Origin: Hyphomicrobiales bacterium 4NK60-0047b
Lineage (GTDB): Bacteria; Pseudomonadota; Alphaproteobacteria; Rhizobiales; HXMU1428-3
Reading direction: 5' to 3'
Assembly: GCA_040367435.1 (NCBI GenBank)
Contig: BAABWY010000003.1
Location: 186,001-250,000 of the forward strand
DNA: 64,000 nt
Below are positions 55,239 through 64,000 of the stretch, piece by piece (positions within the stretch are counted from its first letter, which is position 1; every line of letters starts with the position of its first letter). The notes under the pieces were generated by a model. It made no database searches. It had not been told where the DNA came from and was given only the letters and a program-made list of their open reading frames with translations. A program made the translations under genes and the position numbers.

Positions 55239-56684
55239 TAGGGCCTCAGCTCTAATCAGGCCGTTTCCAAAAACAGGGTCACGCCCTGGGGCGCCTAAAT
55301 CGGTTGAACTCAATTCAATGGCTTTACGGAATTCTTTTAGTTTAATCCGTTTATTGCTCTTTCCGCCACTTTTGCCTGTTCGTTTGCTCTCTAACGCCAA
55401 TGCACAGATACCACTGAAAATAGCCGCTCCATAAGATGTACCGCTTCTTAGCTGTATGTCACCGCTGCCATTTGCGACCAGCACATCAACACCGGGGGCA
55501 GCTATATAGACATAAGGCCCTCTGTTGGCTTTTGTATATATACGGTTCTTGGCGTCTGTAGCTGTGACAGCAAATACTCCTGGCTGGGCCGCTGGAAAAG
55601 CGAAAGGTGCCTTTTTTCCATTATTGCCAGCAGCTGCGACCAGCACTACATCCAAACTTAAAAGATTGGTGAGACTGTCCCTAATGTATCTGTTTTCAGG
55701 GCCGGCAAAACTCATATTGATGATGTCGACATTTTGTTGAAAGGCCCAATCGAGACTTGAGAGAATGGCTTCAGCTGAATTTAGGTGCGCGCCTTCTTTT
55801 GTTGTATCAAAGGCTCTGGCAACATAGAGCTCTGCTTCGGGCGCTGCTCCCTTGAAGCTATCGTCGCCGCCCCCTATAAGAAGGGCAACTGCGGTGCCAT
55901 GAGCTGTTTCGTTTACGGGAGCTTTATCGAGGGCGTCAAATTTTCCTCTGATTGCGCCGAGTAATGCCGGGTGATCTTCATCGACACCGCTATCAATTAC
56001 AGCTATTTTTACAGCTCGACCAGAAGCGAGTTTATGTGCTTTGTTTATTTCTGCTGCGGTTTGAGAAAAGCGTTTTATCACCGCTTTGTTAGCATCTCCA
56101 TTAAGCTCATAGATATGATTTGGCTCAGCGCCCAAAACATCTTGCTCTGTTAATAGTTGAGCGCGAACTACGGCAACCGGTCTTCCATCTGGGATGCCGA
56201 ATTTGACAAGAACACTTCCAAGGAGTGAGAGTGTTTTTTGTGATCTGACTGTTAGTCCATACTGGCTTGCCAAACGCGCTACAACTCCGCCATCAGCGTT
56301 GATGGTGACTAGCACTTCATCAGGAACATGTGCCCCGTGAATGGCCTGTATTGGGCCTTTAAAGTTTTTGGGTTTGTTATTGATTGGGGCAACATCGGGT
56401 GTTTTTGAGGTTGCTTCTTTTTCAGGGGCTTTGCAGGCCCCCTCACTATTAGAGTTATTACTATCATTTTGATTGGTGATTAACTCTGATAATTCAGCTG
56501 GTAGCTCACTAATGGCTGCCCCTTCATTTCCTGTGCAGCTTGCTGCAGAAACAAGTTGGATAGGCATTAGAAATATGGTGGCACACAGCAGACAAGCTTG
56601 CAGCAGGTATATTTTTGAAGTTTTAGCTAACACTTTGTTTGCCCTTCTTAAAAATCTTAAAAGCCTAAAATCTTTCTTCAGCAT
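55218..56684 (-). CDS. Exported subtilisin-like serine protease (S8)
   Basis: 488 residues. A basic n-region of about 26 residues and a hydrophobic stretch ending LVSAASC (about 43-50) form the signal peptide. A linker and a prodomain-like part (HVPDEVLVTINADGGVVARLASQYGLTV) precede the catalytic domain with Asp in KIAVIDSGVDEDHPA, His in NETAHGTAVALLIGG and Ser in RSGTSYGAAIFSGICAL; AAAGNNG is the oxyanion Asn motif. Seven bases after the anti-sigma gene, so sigma, anti-sigma and protease form one operon. Its last codons lie in the tandem repeat at 55210. Substrates are unknown; the divergent secreted proteins are candidates. Confidence 0.92.
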   Translation of the reverse strand: MLKKDFRLLRFLRRANKVLAKTSKIYLLQACLLCATIFLMPIQLVSAASCTGNEGAAISELPAELSELITNQNDSNNSNSEGACKAPEKEATSKTPDVAPINNKPKNFKGPIQAIHGAHVPDEVLVTINADGGVVARLASQYGLTVRSQKTLSLLGSVLVKFGIPDGRPVAVVRAQLLTEQDVLGAEPNHIYELNGDANKAVIKRFSQTAAEINKAHKLASGRAVKIAVIDSGVDEDHPALLGAIRGKFDALDKAPVNETAHGTAVALLIGGGDDSFKGAAPEAELYVARAFDTTKEGAHLNSAEAILSSLDWAFQQNVDIINMSFAGPENRYIRDSLTNLLSLDVVLVAAAGNNGKKAPFAFPAAQPGVFAVTATDAKNRIYTKANRGPYVYIAAPGVDVLVANGSGDIQLRSGTSYGAAIFSGICALALESKRTGKSGGKSNKRIKLKEFRKAIELSSTDLGAPGRDPVFGNGLIRAEALVRQALK

Positions 56685-56691
56685 ACATTGT

Positions 56692-57396
56692 TTATTTGTT
56701 TGCTTTCAGGATGAATTGAGAGATCAAGTTTGAATTTTCTTTAAATTGTTCATGTCTGTCTTTCAGGGTAGGCAGATCTTCTCTTTCAATAAAACCAAGC
56801 ACAAACAAGCCACTTGCGGTCGGTCCATCAATTATGATTGCGCCTGTGTCATCGAGATATTCAGCTACTTTTTCCATTTGGGCGTTATCGGCAAATTTGA
56901 CGATCGCCGTTGAAAGGATCGTATATTTTTCACCGCTTGCCAGATTATACTCTGTTGATTGAGATTGGCCTGCACCTTGATAAAGCAAGGCTGATTGACT
57001 GAGGCTGATCACCATCATTATGGCGCATGCGCCCCAGGCCAACTCAGCAGGTGCTGCTGAAAGAGGGGCCAGAATTTTCTCTTTCAACCAAGACAACACA
57101 CTGGTGCTACTGTTTTTGAACGATTTTTCTTGCTGCGTGCCTGCTACATCTTGCATAAGACGTTTCAGGCCATCTGCTGGGGCTTGCAGAGTTTCATTGG
57201 CTGTGATTGTCGCCATGCGCTCAGCTTCTACTTTTTCAAGAATAAAAGACGCATCCGGGTCATTATTCAGCCACTGTATTACTGCGTCTCTATCTTGCCT
57301 TTCAATTTTTCCTGAAAGGTAGAAAGGTAATAGACTTACGAGATCTTCGTGAGAATATTTATCTGTTTGATATTGGTCTGTCATTTTTACGGCCAT
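56692..57396 (-). CDS. Anti-sigma factor associated with the S8 protease operon
   Basis: 234 residues (or 230 from the second Met at 57384). The N-terminal segment SHEDLVSLLPFYLSGKIERQDRDAVIQWLNNDPDASFILEKVEAER is a typical anti-sigma domain without zinc ligands. A membrane helix (ELAWGACAIMMVISLSQSALLY, about 118-139) follows, and the C-terminal domain (about 95 residues, with KFADNAQMEKVAEYLDDTGAIIIDGPTASGLFVLGF) is predicted to be periplasmic. The latter has the pattern of a small sensor-like alpha/beta domain also seen in other proteobacterial anti-sigma factors. Overlaps the sigma gene by 10 bases. Confidence 0.85.
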   Translation of the reverse strand: MAVKMTDQYQTDKYSHEDLVSLLPFYLSGKIERQDRDAVIQWLNNDPDASFILEKVEAERMATITANETLQAPADGLKRLMQDVAGTQQEKSFKNSSTSVLSWLKEKILAPLSAAPAELAWGACAIMMVISLSQSALLYQGAGQSQSTEYNLASGEKYTILSTAIVKFADNAQMEKVAEYLDDTGAIIIDGPTASGLFVLGFIEREDLPTLKDRHEQFKENSNLISQFILKANK

Positions 57397-57968
57397 CCTC
57401 TATCCACTCCTGCATCGCACAAAATTTCATGTAGATTTTTGCGCGCGTGAAACAGGCGGGTTTTAATTGTGTTGGCAGGGACATCAAGGACTTCAGCAAT
57501 CTCATTTATGCTCATTTCATGATAGTAAGCGAGATCAATCACAGCTGCGTGTGTTTCGCTTAATTTAGAAATGGCATATCGGAGCTGATCTCCTTTATCA
57601 CCCTTCATTAGCTCAATTTGCGGACTATCCGCATCGTCGACCATGGCTTCCGCCTGGCCGTCGCCCATTTGAGCTTCTCGTCTTTTACGTAAGTAAGAAA
57701 TGGACTTATTATAGCTAATGGCAGTTAGCCAGGTTGTGACAGAAGAGCGACCTTCAAATTTGCCAGCAGAGCGCCAACAATCCAGAAACACTTCATTTAC
57801 AATATCTTCAGCCATGGTCTCATCTTTAATTTGACGTAAAATAAAACGGTAAATTCTCTGATAATGACGGGCATATAGCACTTGCATGGCGCTTTGATCG
57901 CCATTTTTAAGACGCTCCATTAAATCAACGTCTCTATCTTTACTATTTTGTTCGTTCATATCATCCAC
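57387..57968 (-). CDS. ECF RNA polymerase sigma factor (third pair)
   Basis: 193 residues; GTG at 57968 or ATG at 57959 could start it. Region 2: LKNGDQSAMQVLYARHYQRIYRFILRQIKDETMAEDIVNEVFLDCWRSAGKFEGRSSVTTWLTAISYNKSISYLRKRR. Region 4: LSETHAAVIDLAYYHEMSINEIAEVLDVPANTIKTRLFHARKNL. This is a standard ECF factor. It heads an operon with the anti-sigma factor and the S8 protease and is divergent, across 192 bases, from the two large secreted-protein genes. Confidence 0.94.
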   Translation of the reverse strand: MDDMNEQNSKDRDVDLMERLKNGDQSAMQVLYARHYQRIYRFILRQIKDETMAEDIVNEVFLDCWRSAGKFEGRSSVTTWLTAISYNKSISYLRKRREAQMGDGQAEAMVDDADSPQIELMKGDKGDQLRYAISKLSETHAAVIDLAYYHEMSINEIAEVLDVPANTIKTRLFHARKNLHEILCDAGVDRGWP

Positions 57969-58160
57969 TTTACCTGACCATACGTCGTTTCAATGAGGCA
58001 TTTGGTTCATCAGTTGTTCATCAAAAGCTGAATTTACTTAAAATTACTCATAAAAAAAGGCATAATCTATAAAAATTTCAAATCTTTGTGAACCTAATGG
58101 CACTTTACTACGACCAATGAGGCACAGAAACCTAGTCATATAAACTTTGGAGCAATAATT

Positions 58161-60245
58161 ATGAGCACCTTTCGTGAATTAGGTCATAGTCAAATGACCA
58201 ATCTAGGCCTCTTTTCTTGTCGTATACCTCGTTCCTCCTGTAGGTCACCTGGTAGTGCACCCTTGAGAGAGAGCCCCCCACCCTTGATTAAACAAAGTAA
58301 ATTAAAACAAACAACAAGCCCTATTGCTCTTGCTATGGCGCTTGTTTTTCCGCTTTTATGCCTCTCTTTTTCACCAACCTCAGCCCAATCAACAGAGCAA
58401 ATCATTAATAAAGGTGATATTGCGATCACGGGTTTTTCCGGCCTTAAATTTCCCGATGGAGGGCTTCCACCTGGTGTTGACCCGCTGGATGAGACATTTA
58501 TTGACCCTGAAGGGGCTAGTCTGCGCATCTTTAAGGCGCAAAATATGGGTGGTCCAGCGCAAGGGCAACTTGTGAATTTACCCGCTCCTTTTGAAGTGAA
58601 GGCTGACAAAATCGGCCAAGTTTTTGGTCTTGCCTATGATGATGGCGACAGAGGCGAGGGTTTACCTAAAGTCCCTAATCTTTATGTGACCTCTTCTGTT
58701 TTACACGGCCTTCAAATTGTTGGCCCTGACAGTGATGGTGACGGGCGCAAGGAACGTTTGAAGCAAGGCCAGGCGGACGCTGAATTTATGGATGGCCAGT
58801 TTGGCACCAAAAATGGTGGTACGCCGGGCGCGATCTGGAAGGTTGATGGATTAACTGGCGAGGTGTCCCTCTTTGCGAATGTTAGTTTAAATGGAGAAGA
58901 TAATTCTGGCCCCGGTCTTGGTAACATTGCTTTTGACAAGAGAACAAAACAACTCTTTGTAACAGACCTTGATACAGGGATGATCCACCGTTTTGACATG
59001 CAGGGCCAGGACCTTGGCACCTATGATCATGGCACCACTGGCCGCACAGCTAAAGGCCAGGCGCCGAAAGCTCATGATGCGTCTAATCGTATGGATATTA
59101 CTAGTGGTTCATTTAAAGCTGATACCCCCTCTACATGGGGCTTTGCAGCGCAAGAGCGGTTGGTTTACGGCCTGCAAGTGCGTGGCAAACGGCTTTATTA
59201 TTATGCCGCTGACGGGCATATGATCATGTCGGTTGGGATTAATCCTGATGGTAGTTTTGGAGCCGCTAACTGGGAACTTGATGTCTCAAGTGAGAATGCT
59301 CATCCTGTGACCGACATTGCCTTTGATAATAAGGGGCATATGTTCCTCTCACAGCGTGGTGAACTGCAAAATCCATATGATTATGCAAGCTTTGCAAAAT
59401 CTAAACAGTCTGACGTGCTACGTTATCATCCAGAAACTCCGGATGACCCGGCAACGCCGAGCCGCTGGGTGGAAACACCAGCGAATTATGCAGTTGGGTT
59501 TGAACCGGATCATAAATTAGCTTTGGGCGGCATTGACCTGCAATATGGCTATAATCCAGATGGTACGATGAATTTTGGCGCTTGTGATGCGACATTGGTG
59601 AAAACTGGTGATAATCTTCGCTACAATGAAGATCTGAAAGATCAGTTAGCAAGCGGTGGACCATTTAACGTTCACGGTGTGCAGCTCACTGATAAATCTC
59701 TCACAAGACCAGAGAACACTCCCCCTTGGGCGAGTTACTTCCTTGATTTTGATGGCCTTTTTGATGACCCTGAAGTGAAAGGTTATGTGGGGGATACCGA
59801 AGTTTACCGCCCTTGTGAAGGTCAAGTGGGTTATAATGATTATTACCCTTACCCTTGGGATTTACCTGAGCCTGAAGATTACCCTGGTGACGATATACCG
59901 CCAGGTGGAAAAGGCCGCTGTGTGACTGTTAAAGCGATAGATTATTTCTGTAGCTTTGCGGGTGAATTACAAATTGATCTTTACTTAAAAGAAACGGCTG
60001 GCATTGGTGCCAATAGCATGAAAGCGAAGTCTTTCACGCCTGGAATTGATGTTACGCCAAAAATGCAGACCATCCCTGGTCCCCTTTCTCCTTACACGCT
60101 TGATGTATTAGGTGTGCTCCCCAATGAGAATTATGACCTTGGTGTTTGTCTCTACAACAAAGCCGACGCTGATGCTGGCGGAGAGTTTCCATGCTGTAAA
60201 GCTGTACTCCCTCTGAAGGCCCCTGCGTTTAGCTGTGCACCATAG
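58161..60245 (+). CDS. Exported beta-propeller-like protein of unknown function
   Basis: 694 residues; GGAG eight bases before the ATG supports the long start. The n-region is unusually long (about 54 residues, Ser/Pro/Arg-rich) before a hydrophobic segment (ALAMALVFPLLCLSFSP) and SAQS cleavage site. The mature part shows repeated blade-like segments (QVFGLAYDDGD, GNIAFDKRTKQLFVTDLDTGMIHRFD, YGLQVRGKRLYYYAADGHMIMSVGI, VTDIAFDNKGHMFLSQRGE), pointing to an NHL/SMP-30-type propeller. A calcium-loop-like DSDGDGR lies near residue 190. The C-terminal 115 residues form a separate Cys-rich domain (CVTVKAIDYFCSF...CLYNKADADAGGEFPCCKA). It ends nine bases before the next gene, so the pair is one operon. 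Confidence 0.75.
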   Translation: MSTFRELGHSQMTNLGLFSCRIPRSSCRSPGSAPLRESPPPLIKQSKLKQTTSPIALAMALVFPLLCLSFSPTSAQSTEQIINKGDIAITGFSGLKFPDGGLPPGVDPLDETFIDPEGASLRIFKAQNMGGPAQGQLVNLPAPFEVKADKIGQVFGLAYDDGDRGEGLPKVPNLYVTSSVLHGLQIVGPDSDGDGRKERLKQGQADAEFMDGQFGTKNGGTPGAIWKVDGLTGEVSLFANVSLNGEDNSGPGLGNIAFDKRTKQLFVTDLDTGMIHRFDMQGQDLGTYDHGTTGRTAKGQAPKAHDASNRMDITSGSFKADTPSTWGFAAQERLVYGLQVRGKRLYYYAADGHMIMSVGINPDGSFGAANWELDVSSENAHPVTDIAFDNKGHMFLSQRGELQNPYDYASFAKSKQSDVLRYHPETPDDPATPSRWVETPANYAVGFEPDHKLALGGIDLQYGYNPDGTMNFGACDATLVKTGDNLRYNEDLKDQLASGGPFNVHGVQLTDKSLTRPENTPPWASYFLDFDGLFDDPEVKGYVGDTEVYRPCEGQVGYNDYYPYPWDLPEPEDYPGDDIPPGGKGRCVTVKAIDYFCSFAGELQIDLYLKETAGIGANSMKAKSFTPGIDVTPKMQTIPGPLSPYTLDVLGVLPNENYDLGVCLYNKADADAGGEFPCCKAVLPLKAPAFSCAP

Positions 60246-60254
60246 GAGGCTGAA

Positions 60255-63200
60255 ATGAACTTTTTCACGCCCTTTGGCGACAGATATAGAGATAAACCTA
60301 AAAAGGCCTCTTCTAAGGCTTGGGAGAAAGACATGTTACCTCAAAAAAACAAAGGATCCACATTACGCTGGATTAGTGCCATTGGGCTAGGTCTCAGCCT
60401 CTCCCTTGGTGCGATACTTCCTGTGGCGGCCAAATCGCCCGCTCAGAAACCCAGCCAATGGCTGCAGAAGAAACTGCCTGGCGGCCCTCCTGTCCCTAAA
60501 GGGCCTGGAGACAAAGTCCAACCAGGTGGCCAACCACCGCAACCAGAAACGAAGCTTTCTTTCACGAAGACAGCTGAGCAACTGGGCTGTAAGCATGTGC
60601 GATTTAAAATTAAATTACATGTGCAGGGCACACCTGGATTTTGGGATGACCCGAATGCGTTTCACGTAAAAGAATTCACGCATGCTTCGCAAAAAGTAAC
60701 TGACAAACTTCCAAAAGGGTTATCCTGGGTATCTGCCTCAATTAAAGGCGATATTCTGGGCGCGACCCCATTTGCATTTTCAACCGTCACCAACCCTAAT
60801 GATAAATTCATGACAGCAGGGATTAAATTTTCTGCTGATAAAAAAGATGGTGATGGCGGATTGGATGATCGCTCATGGACGATTACGGCGATTGCTAAAA
60901 TTGATGAAGCTGAATTCCCAGCACCTAAAGTGAAGGCTAACCAAGCCAAGCTAAAGGTAACGACTGATTTTGGTATCACCAATGCAAAAAGCCATGATCC
61001 TTCATTACCTGACCCAGCCAATTGGAAAGATGGAAAGAAAACTAAATTCACCATCGATCTGACTGACTGTGACAAGCCCGATGATGGCGGCGGTGACCCA
61101 GGTGATGGGCCGTGTATCAAGTTAGAAAAAGGTGAAGTTGAATGTGAAGGTGGCCCTATTGGCAACCTGACTTACAAAATGCCGGTTGGCCCTGAGCTTG
61201 CTGGCACAACCATTGAGCTAACGTCACTTACACCTGGTGTTGTTGTGAACCCAGCTTTTCAAGTTGTTCCTCCTGGAGGCGGTGTTCTTGAGTGGGACCT
61301 AATAGGTGCTACAAAAGGCATGACCGTTCATCTTCTTACAAACAATGTGAAACAAGTTGGCCCAGCTGATTTTGATGGGTTGGCGACATGTTGTACGGAG
61401 GAAATCATCATTGATATTCCTGAGGACATTCCTTGCGATGATGAAAAAGAGCCTGATTTGGAAGTGACCAAAAAGGCGCTTGTTACTGAATGTGATAAAA
61501 CGTCTGGTGATTGTAAATTCCGCATCCGCGTTAAGAATGTGGGAGATAAAAAATATACTGGTAAGCTTGCTCTTTATGAGTGGCAAATTCCTCATCGCGC
61601 CGCCATTACTAGTGGCCCGAACCCGGCTTGGTCTTGTGCTTATAACCTTGGGCTTGCCATGTATATTTGTAAGCACCCCAACATCACGCTAAATCCTGGT
61701 GAATTTAAAGACCTGAAATTAGGCTTTACACCTGGCAATGCGTGGCCGAGTGACAAAATCAAAAATTGTGCAAAATTGAACTATGGAAAAATGGGCGTTG
61801 ATCCGTTTGGCGACCTTTCCAATGATAAAGATTGCGCAGAAATTTGCATCAAAGGCAGCCCCGAATGCCCAGATGAAAATGATGAGAAAGAGCCTGAGCT
61901 TAAAATTGAAAAAACTTATAAGCTTAGACATTGTAGTGCCAGCTTGCCTTCTGGTAAGTATAACTGGTGTACACTCGATTATGAAATCATTGTCAAAAAC
62001 ATTGGCGATGGTGACTATAATGGTCCATTGGAAGTGAAAGATAGTTTTTCTGACAAACCAGATAATGTTACTTTCACACCTATTCCACCATGGAACTGCG
62101 CGACGGTTGATGGTCAGAACTTTACTTGTACTCATCCTCCGTTGAACTTGCCTTCGGGTAGTCAGACTATTCTAAAAGTTCGTGCAAAATTCAATTACCC
62201 AACTGAACATCAAGGTAAAGAAATTGAAAACTGTGCCACTTTGAAAGACGCCAAACCTGGCAATGACAAAGCTTGTGCTACAGGTAACTTACCTGAAGAT
62301 CCTGAACCTGGTACAGACCCAGAAGATGACAAGAAACCAGACCTTTCTATTGATAAACAATGTAAGCCTGGTGTTCTTGGTGGTAAAATTTCTTGCCGGA
62401 TTATGGTTCGCAATAATGGAGATGGTACACCAACTGGTATTATCCGCATCTATGATGTTGCGCGTATCATTGGCACAAATGCACCTTTATCTTCTGAGGA
62501 TGTAACTCCTGATGGACCTGAATGGTCTTGTGAAGGGGAGCCGGTTCCTGATTTGGTTTGCGCAATTAATGGCGAGCACCTCACTCCTGGAACAACGAGA
62601 TATTTTGATGCGAAAATCAGACTATCTGGAAAGGGACGTGAGCGTTATAGAAACTGTGCAACTGGTCATTATGAACCTAAAGGCACTGAGGAAGATCGCT
62701 CGATCATTGGCAAGAAATGTGTTGAAGGCGGAGTTGATATCCGCGTTGAGAAAACAGGTCCTGCTCAATGTATTAAAGGAGAGGCTTGTACGTTTGATGT
62801 GACCATCAAAAATACTGGCACTTCTGACTTTAACGGTTCTGTTCAAGTTGCCGATGCGCTTGGTCTTGCTGGTAGTGGATTGACTGTAGCTATTCAATCA
62901 ATCTCACCGCCCCTACCATGTGATGCGCAACCAACAGCGGTTCCGTTTGTTTGCCAAGGCACACTAGATTTAGCTGCTGGCGAAAGTCAGACACATAAAA
63001 TCAGTCTCTTGTTTGAAGAGAGTGTAAAAGTTGATGGAACTCTGCGCAATTGCGCCATGGTTACTGACTCAGCACTTGGCAATGGCGGCGCGAAAGCTGC
63101 TCAGGGTAGCACTGGTAACAAAGGTAATGGTGAAATTGTTGGGTGTCATACCTTCACGCTTGATCCACCTAAAGAAGACCAATGCCGTGCACCACTTGTG

Positions 63201-64000
63201 ATGAACGACAATGGTGCTTGTGTCTGCCCATCTGGCACAAAATGGAATGGTCGTCGCTGTGTTGGTGATACGAGCCTACCTCCAGTTATCCCGCCCGTAG
63301 ATCTAGAGCCACTTTGTAAAGTTGGCAAAGGTGAAATGCGGACAAGTGATAACCGTTGCATTTGCCGCCCAGGATTTGTTCGCAAAGGTCCAAAACTTTG
63401 TGTACCACCTTCACGCGGCTGTACACCTGGACAAGGCGAGTATAAAAACCGCAAGGGCCAATGTGTCTGCCTTCGAGGCTACCGCCGTGGCTCAGATGGC
63501 ATCTGCCGCAAACCGGATACATGTAAGCCTGGTCGCAATGAGATTAAAGACCAATATGGCCGCTGTGTTTGTAAGCCTGGCTTTAACCGCACACAACGTG
63601 GCTATTGCGTGAAATTGCCTCCGATTTGTAAACTTGGTCCAAACGAGTTCCGCAATTCACAAGGTCAATGTGTTTGTAAACTTGGGTATACCAAGAACAA
63701 ACGTGGCATCTGTGTTAAACCACAGAGTTGTAAGCCTGGCCGGAATGAATTCAAAGACAAGTATGGTCGTTGTGTTTGTAAGCCCGGTTTCTCACGTAGC
63801 AAAAACGGTTATTGCGTGAAGCTACCTCCGATTTGCAAACTCGGTCCAAATGAGTTCCGCAATTCACAAGGTCAATGTGTATGTAAATCTGGATTTACTA
63901 AAAACAGATATGGCATTTGTCAGAAGATTCCAACCGGCTGTAAACCTGGCCGTAACGAATATAAAGACAAAAATGGTCGTTGTGTCTGTATCTCAGGATA
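60255..64000 (+). CDS. Giant exported multidomain Cys-rich repeat protein, partial (3' end outside window)
   Basis: AGGAGG lies five bases before the ATG at 60255; the ATG at 60333 with GGGAG is an alternative start. At least 1,248 residues are open to the window end. A long n-region and hydrophobic helix (WISAIGLGLSLSLGAILPVAA) form the signal peptide. An N-terminal region (about 95-390) carries several Cys. Then four DUF11/CARDB-like beta-sandwich units begin near residues 400 (PDLEVTKKAL), 547 (PELKIEKTYK), 694 (PDLSIDKQCK) and 829 (VDIRVEKTGP), each with '[KR]N-x-G' and closing 'NCA'. From about residue 977 Cys-rich repeats start. It resembles a surface adhesin or matrix protein. Partner of the propeller gene. 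Confidence 0.82.
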   Translation, partial: MNFFTPFGDRYRDKPKKASSKAWEKDMLPQKNKGSTLRWISAIGLGLSLSLGAILPVAAKSPAQKPSQWLQKKLPGGPPVPKGPGDKVQPGGQPPQPETKLSFTKTAEQLGCKHVRFKIKLHVQGTPGFWDDPNAFHVKEFTHASQKVTDKLPKGLSWVSASIKGDILGATPFAFSTVTNPNDKFMTAGIKFSADKKDGDGGLDDRSWTITAIAKIDEAEFPAPKVKANQAKLKVTTDFGITNAKSHDPSLPDPANWKDGKKTKFTIDLTDCDKPDDGGGDPGDGPCIKLEKGEVECEGGPIGNLTYKMPVGPELAGTTIELTSLTPGVVVNPAFQVVPPGGGVLEWDLIGATKGMTVHLLTNNVKQVGPADFDGLATCCTEEIIIDIPEDIPCDDEKEPDLEVTKKALVTECDKTSGDCKFRIRVKNVGDKKYTGKLALYEWQIPHRAAITSGPNPAWSCAYNLGLAMYICKHPNITLNPGEFKDLKLGFTPGNAWPSDKIKNCAKLNYGKMGVDPFGDLSNDKDCAEICIKGSPECPDENDEKEPELKIEKTYKLRHCSASLPSGKYNWCTLDYEIIVKNIGDGDYNGPLEVKDSFSDKPDNVTFTPIPPWNCATVDGQNFTCTHPPLNLPSGSQTILKVRAKFNYPTEHQGKEIENCATLKDAKPGNDKACATGNLPEDPEPGTDPEDDKKPDLSIDKQCKPGVLGGKISCRIMVRNNGDGTPTGIIRIYDVARIIGTNAPLSSEDVTPDGPEWSCEGEPVPDLVCAINGEHLTPGTTRYFDAKIRLSGKGRERYRNCATGHYEPKGTEEDRSIIGKKCVEGGVDIRVEKTGPAQCIKGEACTFDVTIKNTGTSDFNGSVQVADALGLAGSGLTVAIQSISPPLPCDAQPTAVPFVCQGTLDLAAGESQTHKISLLFEESVKVDGTLRNCAMVTDSALGNGGAKAAQGSTGNKGNGEIVGCHTFTLDPPKEDQCRAPLVMNDNGACVCPSGTKWNGRRCVGDTSLPPVIPPVDLEPLCKVGKGEMRTSDNRCICRPGFVRKGPKLCVPPSRGCTPGQGEYKNRKGQCVCLRGYRRGSDGICRKPDTCKPGRNEIKDQYGRCVCKPGFNRTQRGYCVKLPPICKLGPNEFRNSQGQCVCKLGYTKNKRGICVKPQSCKPGRNEFKDKYGRCVCKPGFSRSKNGYCVKLPPICKLGPNEFRNSQGQCVCKSGFTKNRYGICQKIPTGCKPGRNEYKDKNGRCVCISG
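63183..64000 (+). repeat. Coding tandem array of Cys-rich 34-35 residue repeats
   Basis: Eight visible units of pattern C-x13-C-x-C-x11-C, e.g. CKPGRNEIKDQYGRCVCKPG. The last five alternate between type A (CKPGRNE.KD.YGRCVCKPGF) and type B (CKLGPNEFRNSQGQCVCK), giving a higher-order unit of 207-210 bp (A starts at 63522, 63729 and 63939). Neighbouring A or B units are nearly identical in DNA, so the array is expanding or being homogenised. It continues beyond the window. Confidence 0.88.

Noticed and set aside
57969-58160. ECF-type promoter pairs (GGAAC/GTC-like) between the sigma operon and the secreted-protein operon
   Set aside because: Partial matches such as GTGAACCT and CGACC exist, but spacing and sequence are not convincing by eye.

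Overview
This is a stretch of an alphaproteobacterial chromosome, most likely from the order Hyphomicrobiales (Rhizobiales). I base that on gene order: rplU-rpmA-GNAT-obgE-proB-proA-nadD-rsfS-rlmH-envC-like-ctpA-YibQ-like-rppH; a separate F1 ATPase operon (atpHAGDC) without the F0 genes; fsa beside priA; rsmI-yraN-gshB divergent from an LpoA-like lipoprotein; and hemW-rdgB-rph divergent from hrcA-grpE. Short palindromes with TAGAGC...GCTCTA ends, typical of that order as far as I recall, support this. Base composition looks AT-rich for the group (not calculated). I see no tRNA, rRNA, CRISPR array or prophage.

Layout: 1-3280 holds a partial surface-polysaccharide acyltransferase, a small membrane protein, a DsbA-fold isomerase and a TSUP anion exporter. 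3688-17709 is a conserved housekeeping run on the + strand (ribosomal proteins, Obg GTPase, proline synthesis, NAD synthesis, ribosome silencing and modification, cell-wall enzymes, RppH). 18161-23360 is accessory: a 912-residue exported orphan, an unknown protein, and two decayed genes (a SigZ-like sigma factor with an internal TGA and a frameshifted glutathione transferase). 23450-28451 is the F1 ATPase operon (- strand). 28748-34678 has a LysE exporter, PriA, a transaldolase-like enzyme and unknown membrane proteins. 34918-41378 is an envelope/redox region: a MipA-type barrel, two ECF sigma/anti-sigma pairs, cytochrome P460, a Lipoprotein_15-type secreted protein and a DUF4399 gene broken by a small inserted element. 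41746-51542 is a second housekeeping block. 51972-55024 is glycerol catabolism (glpK frameshifted, glpD intact). 55218-64000 is a secreted-protein locus: ECF sigma, anti-sigma and subtilisin-like protease on the - strand, divergent from two large exported proteins on the + strand. The second of these carries repeated beta-sandwich domains followed by a Cys-rich repeat array that runs off the window.

The most unusual content lies between genes. Three families of small dispersed elements fill the intergenic spaces. (1) A 115-285 bp element with a fixed head (TCTCTCACGGCTATT) and tail (CTCCTTCTTCGTATGG) and several hairpins between them whose arms change together from copy to copy. There are eight copies plus one partial, all in the same orientation whatever the direction of nearby genes. 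(2) A roughly 37-41 bp mini-hairpin (core TTCAGTTGCCCACTAGCAAC) that occurs alone, in tandem, and nested inside the hairpin loops of family 1 or of itself. (3) A roughly 100 bp TA-flanked palindromic element, one copy of which has split the DUF4399 gene. Families 1 and 2 are the best candidates for something not previously described.
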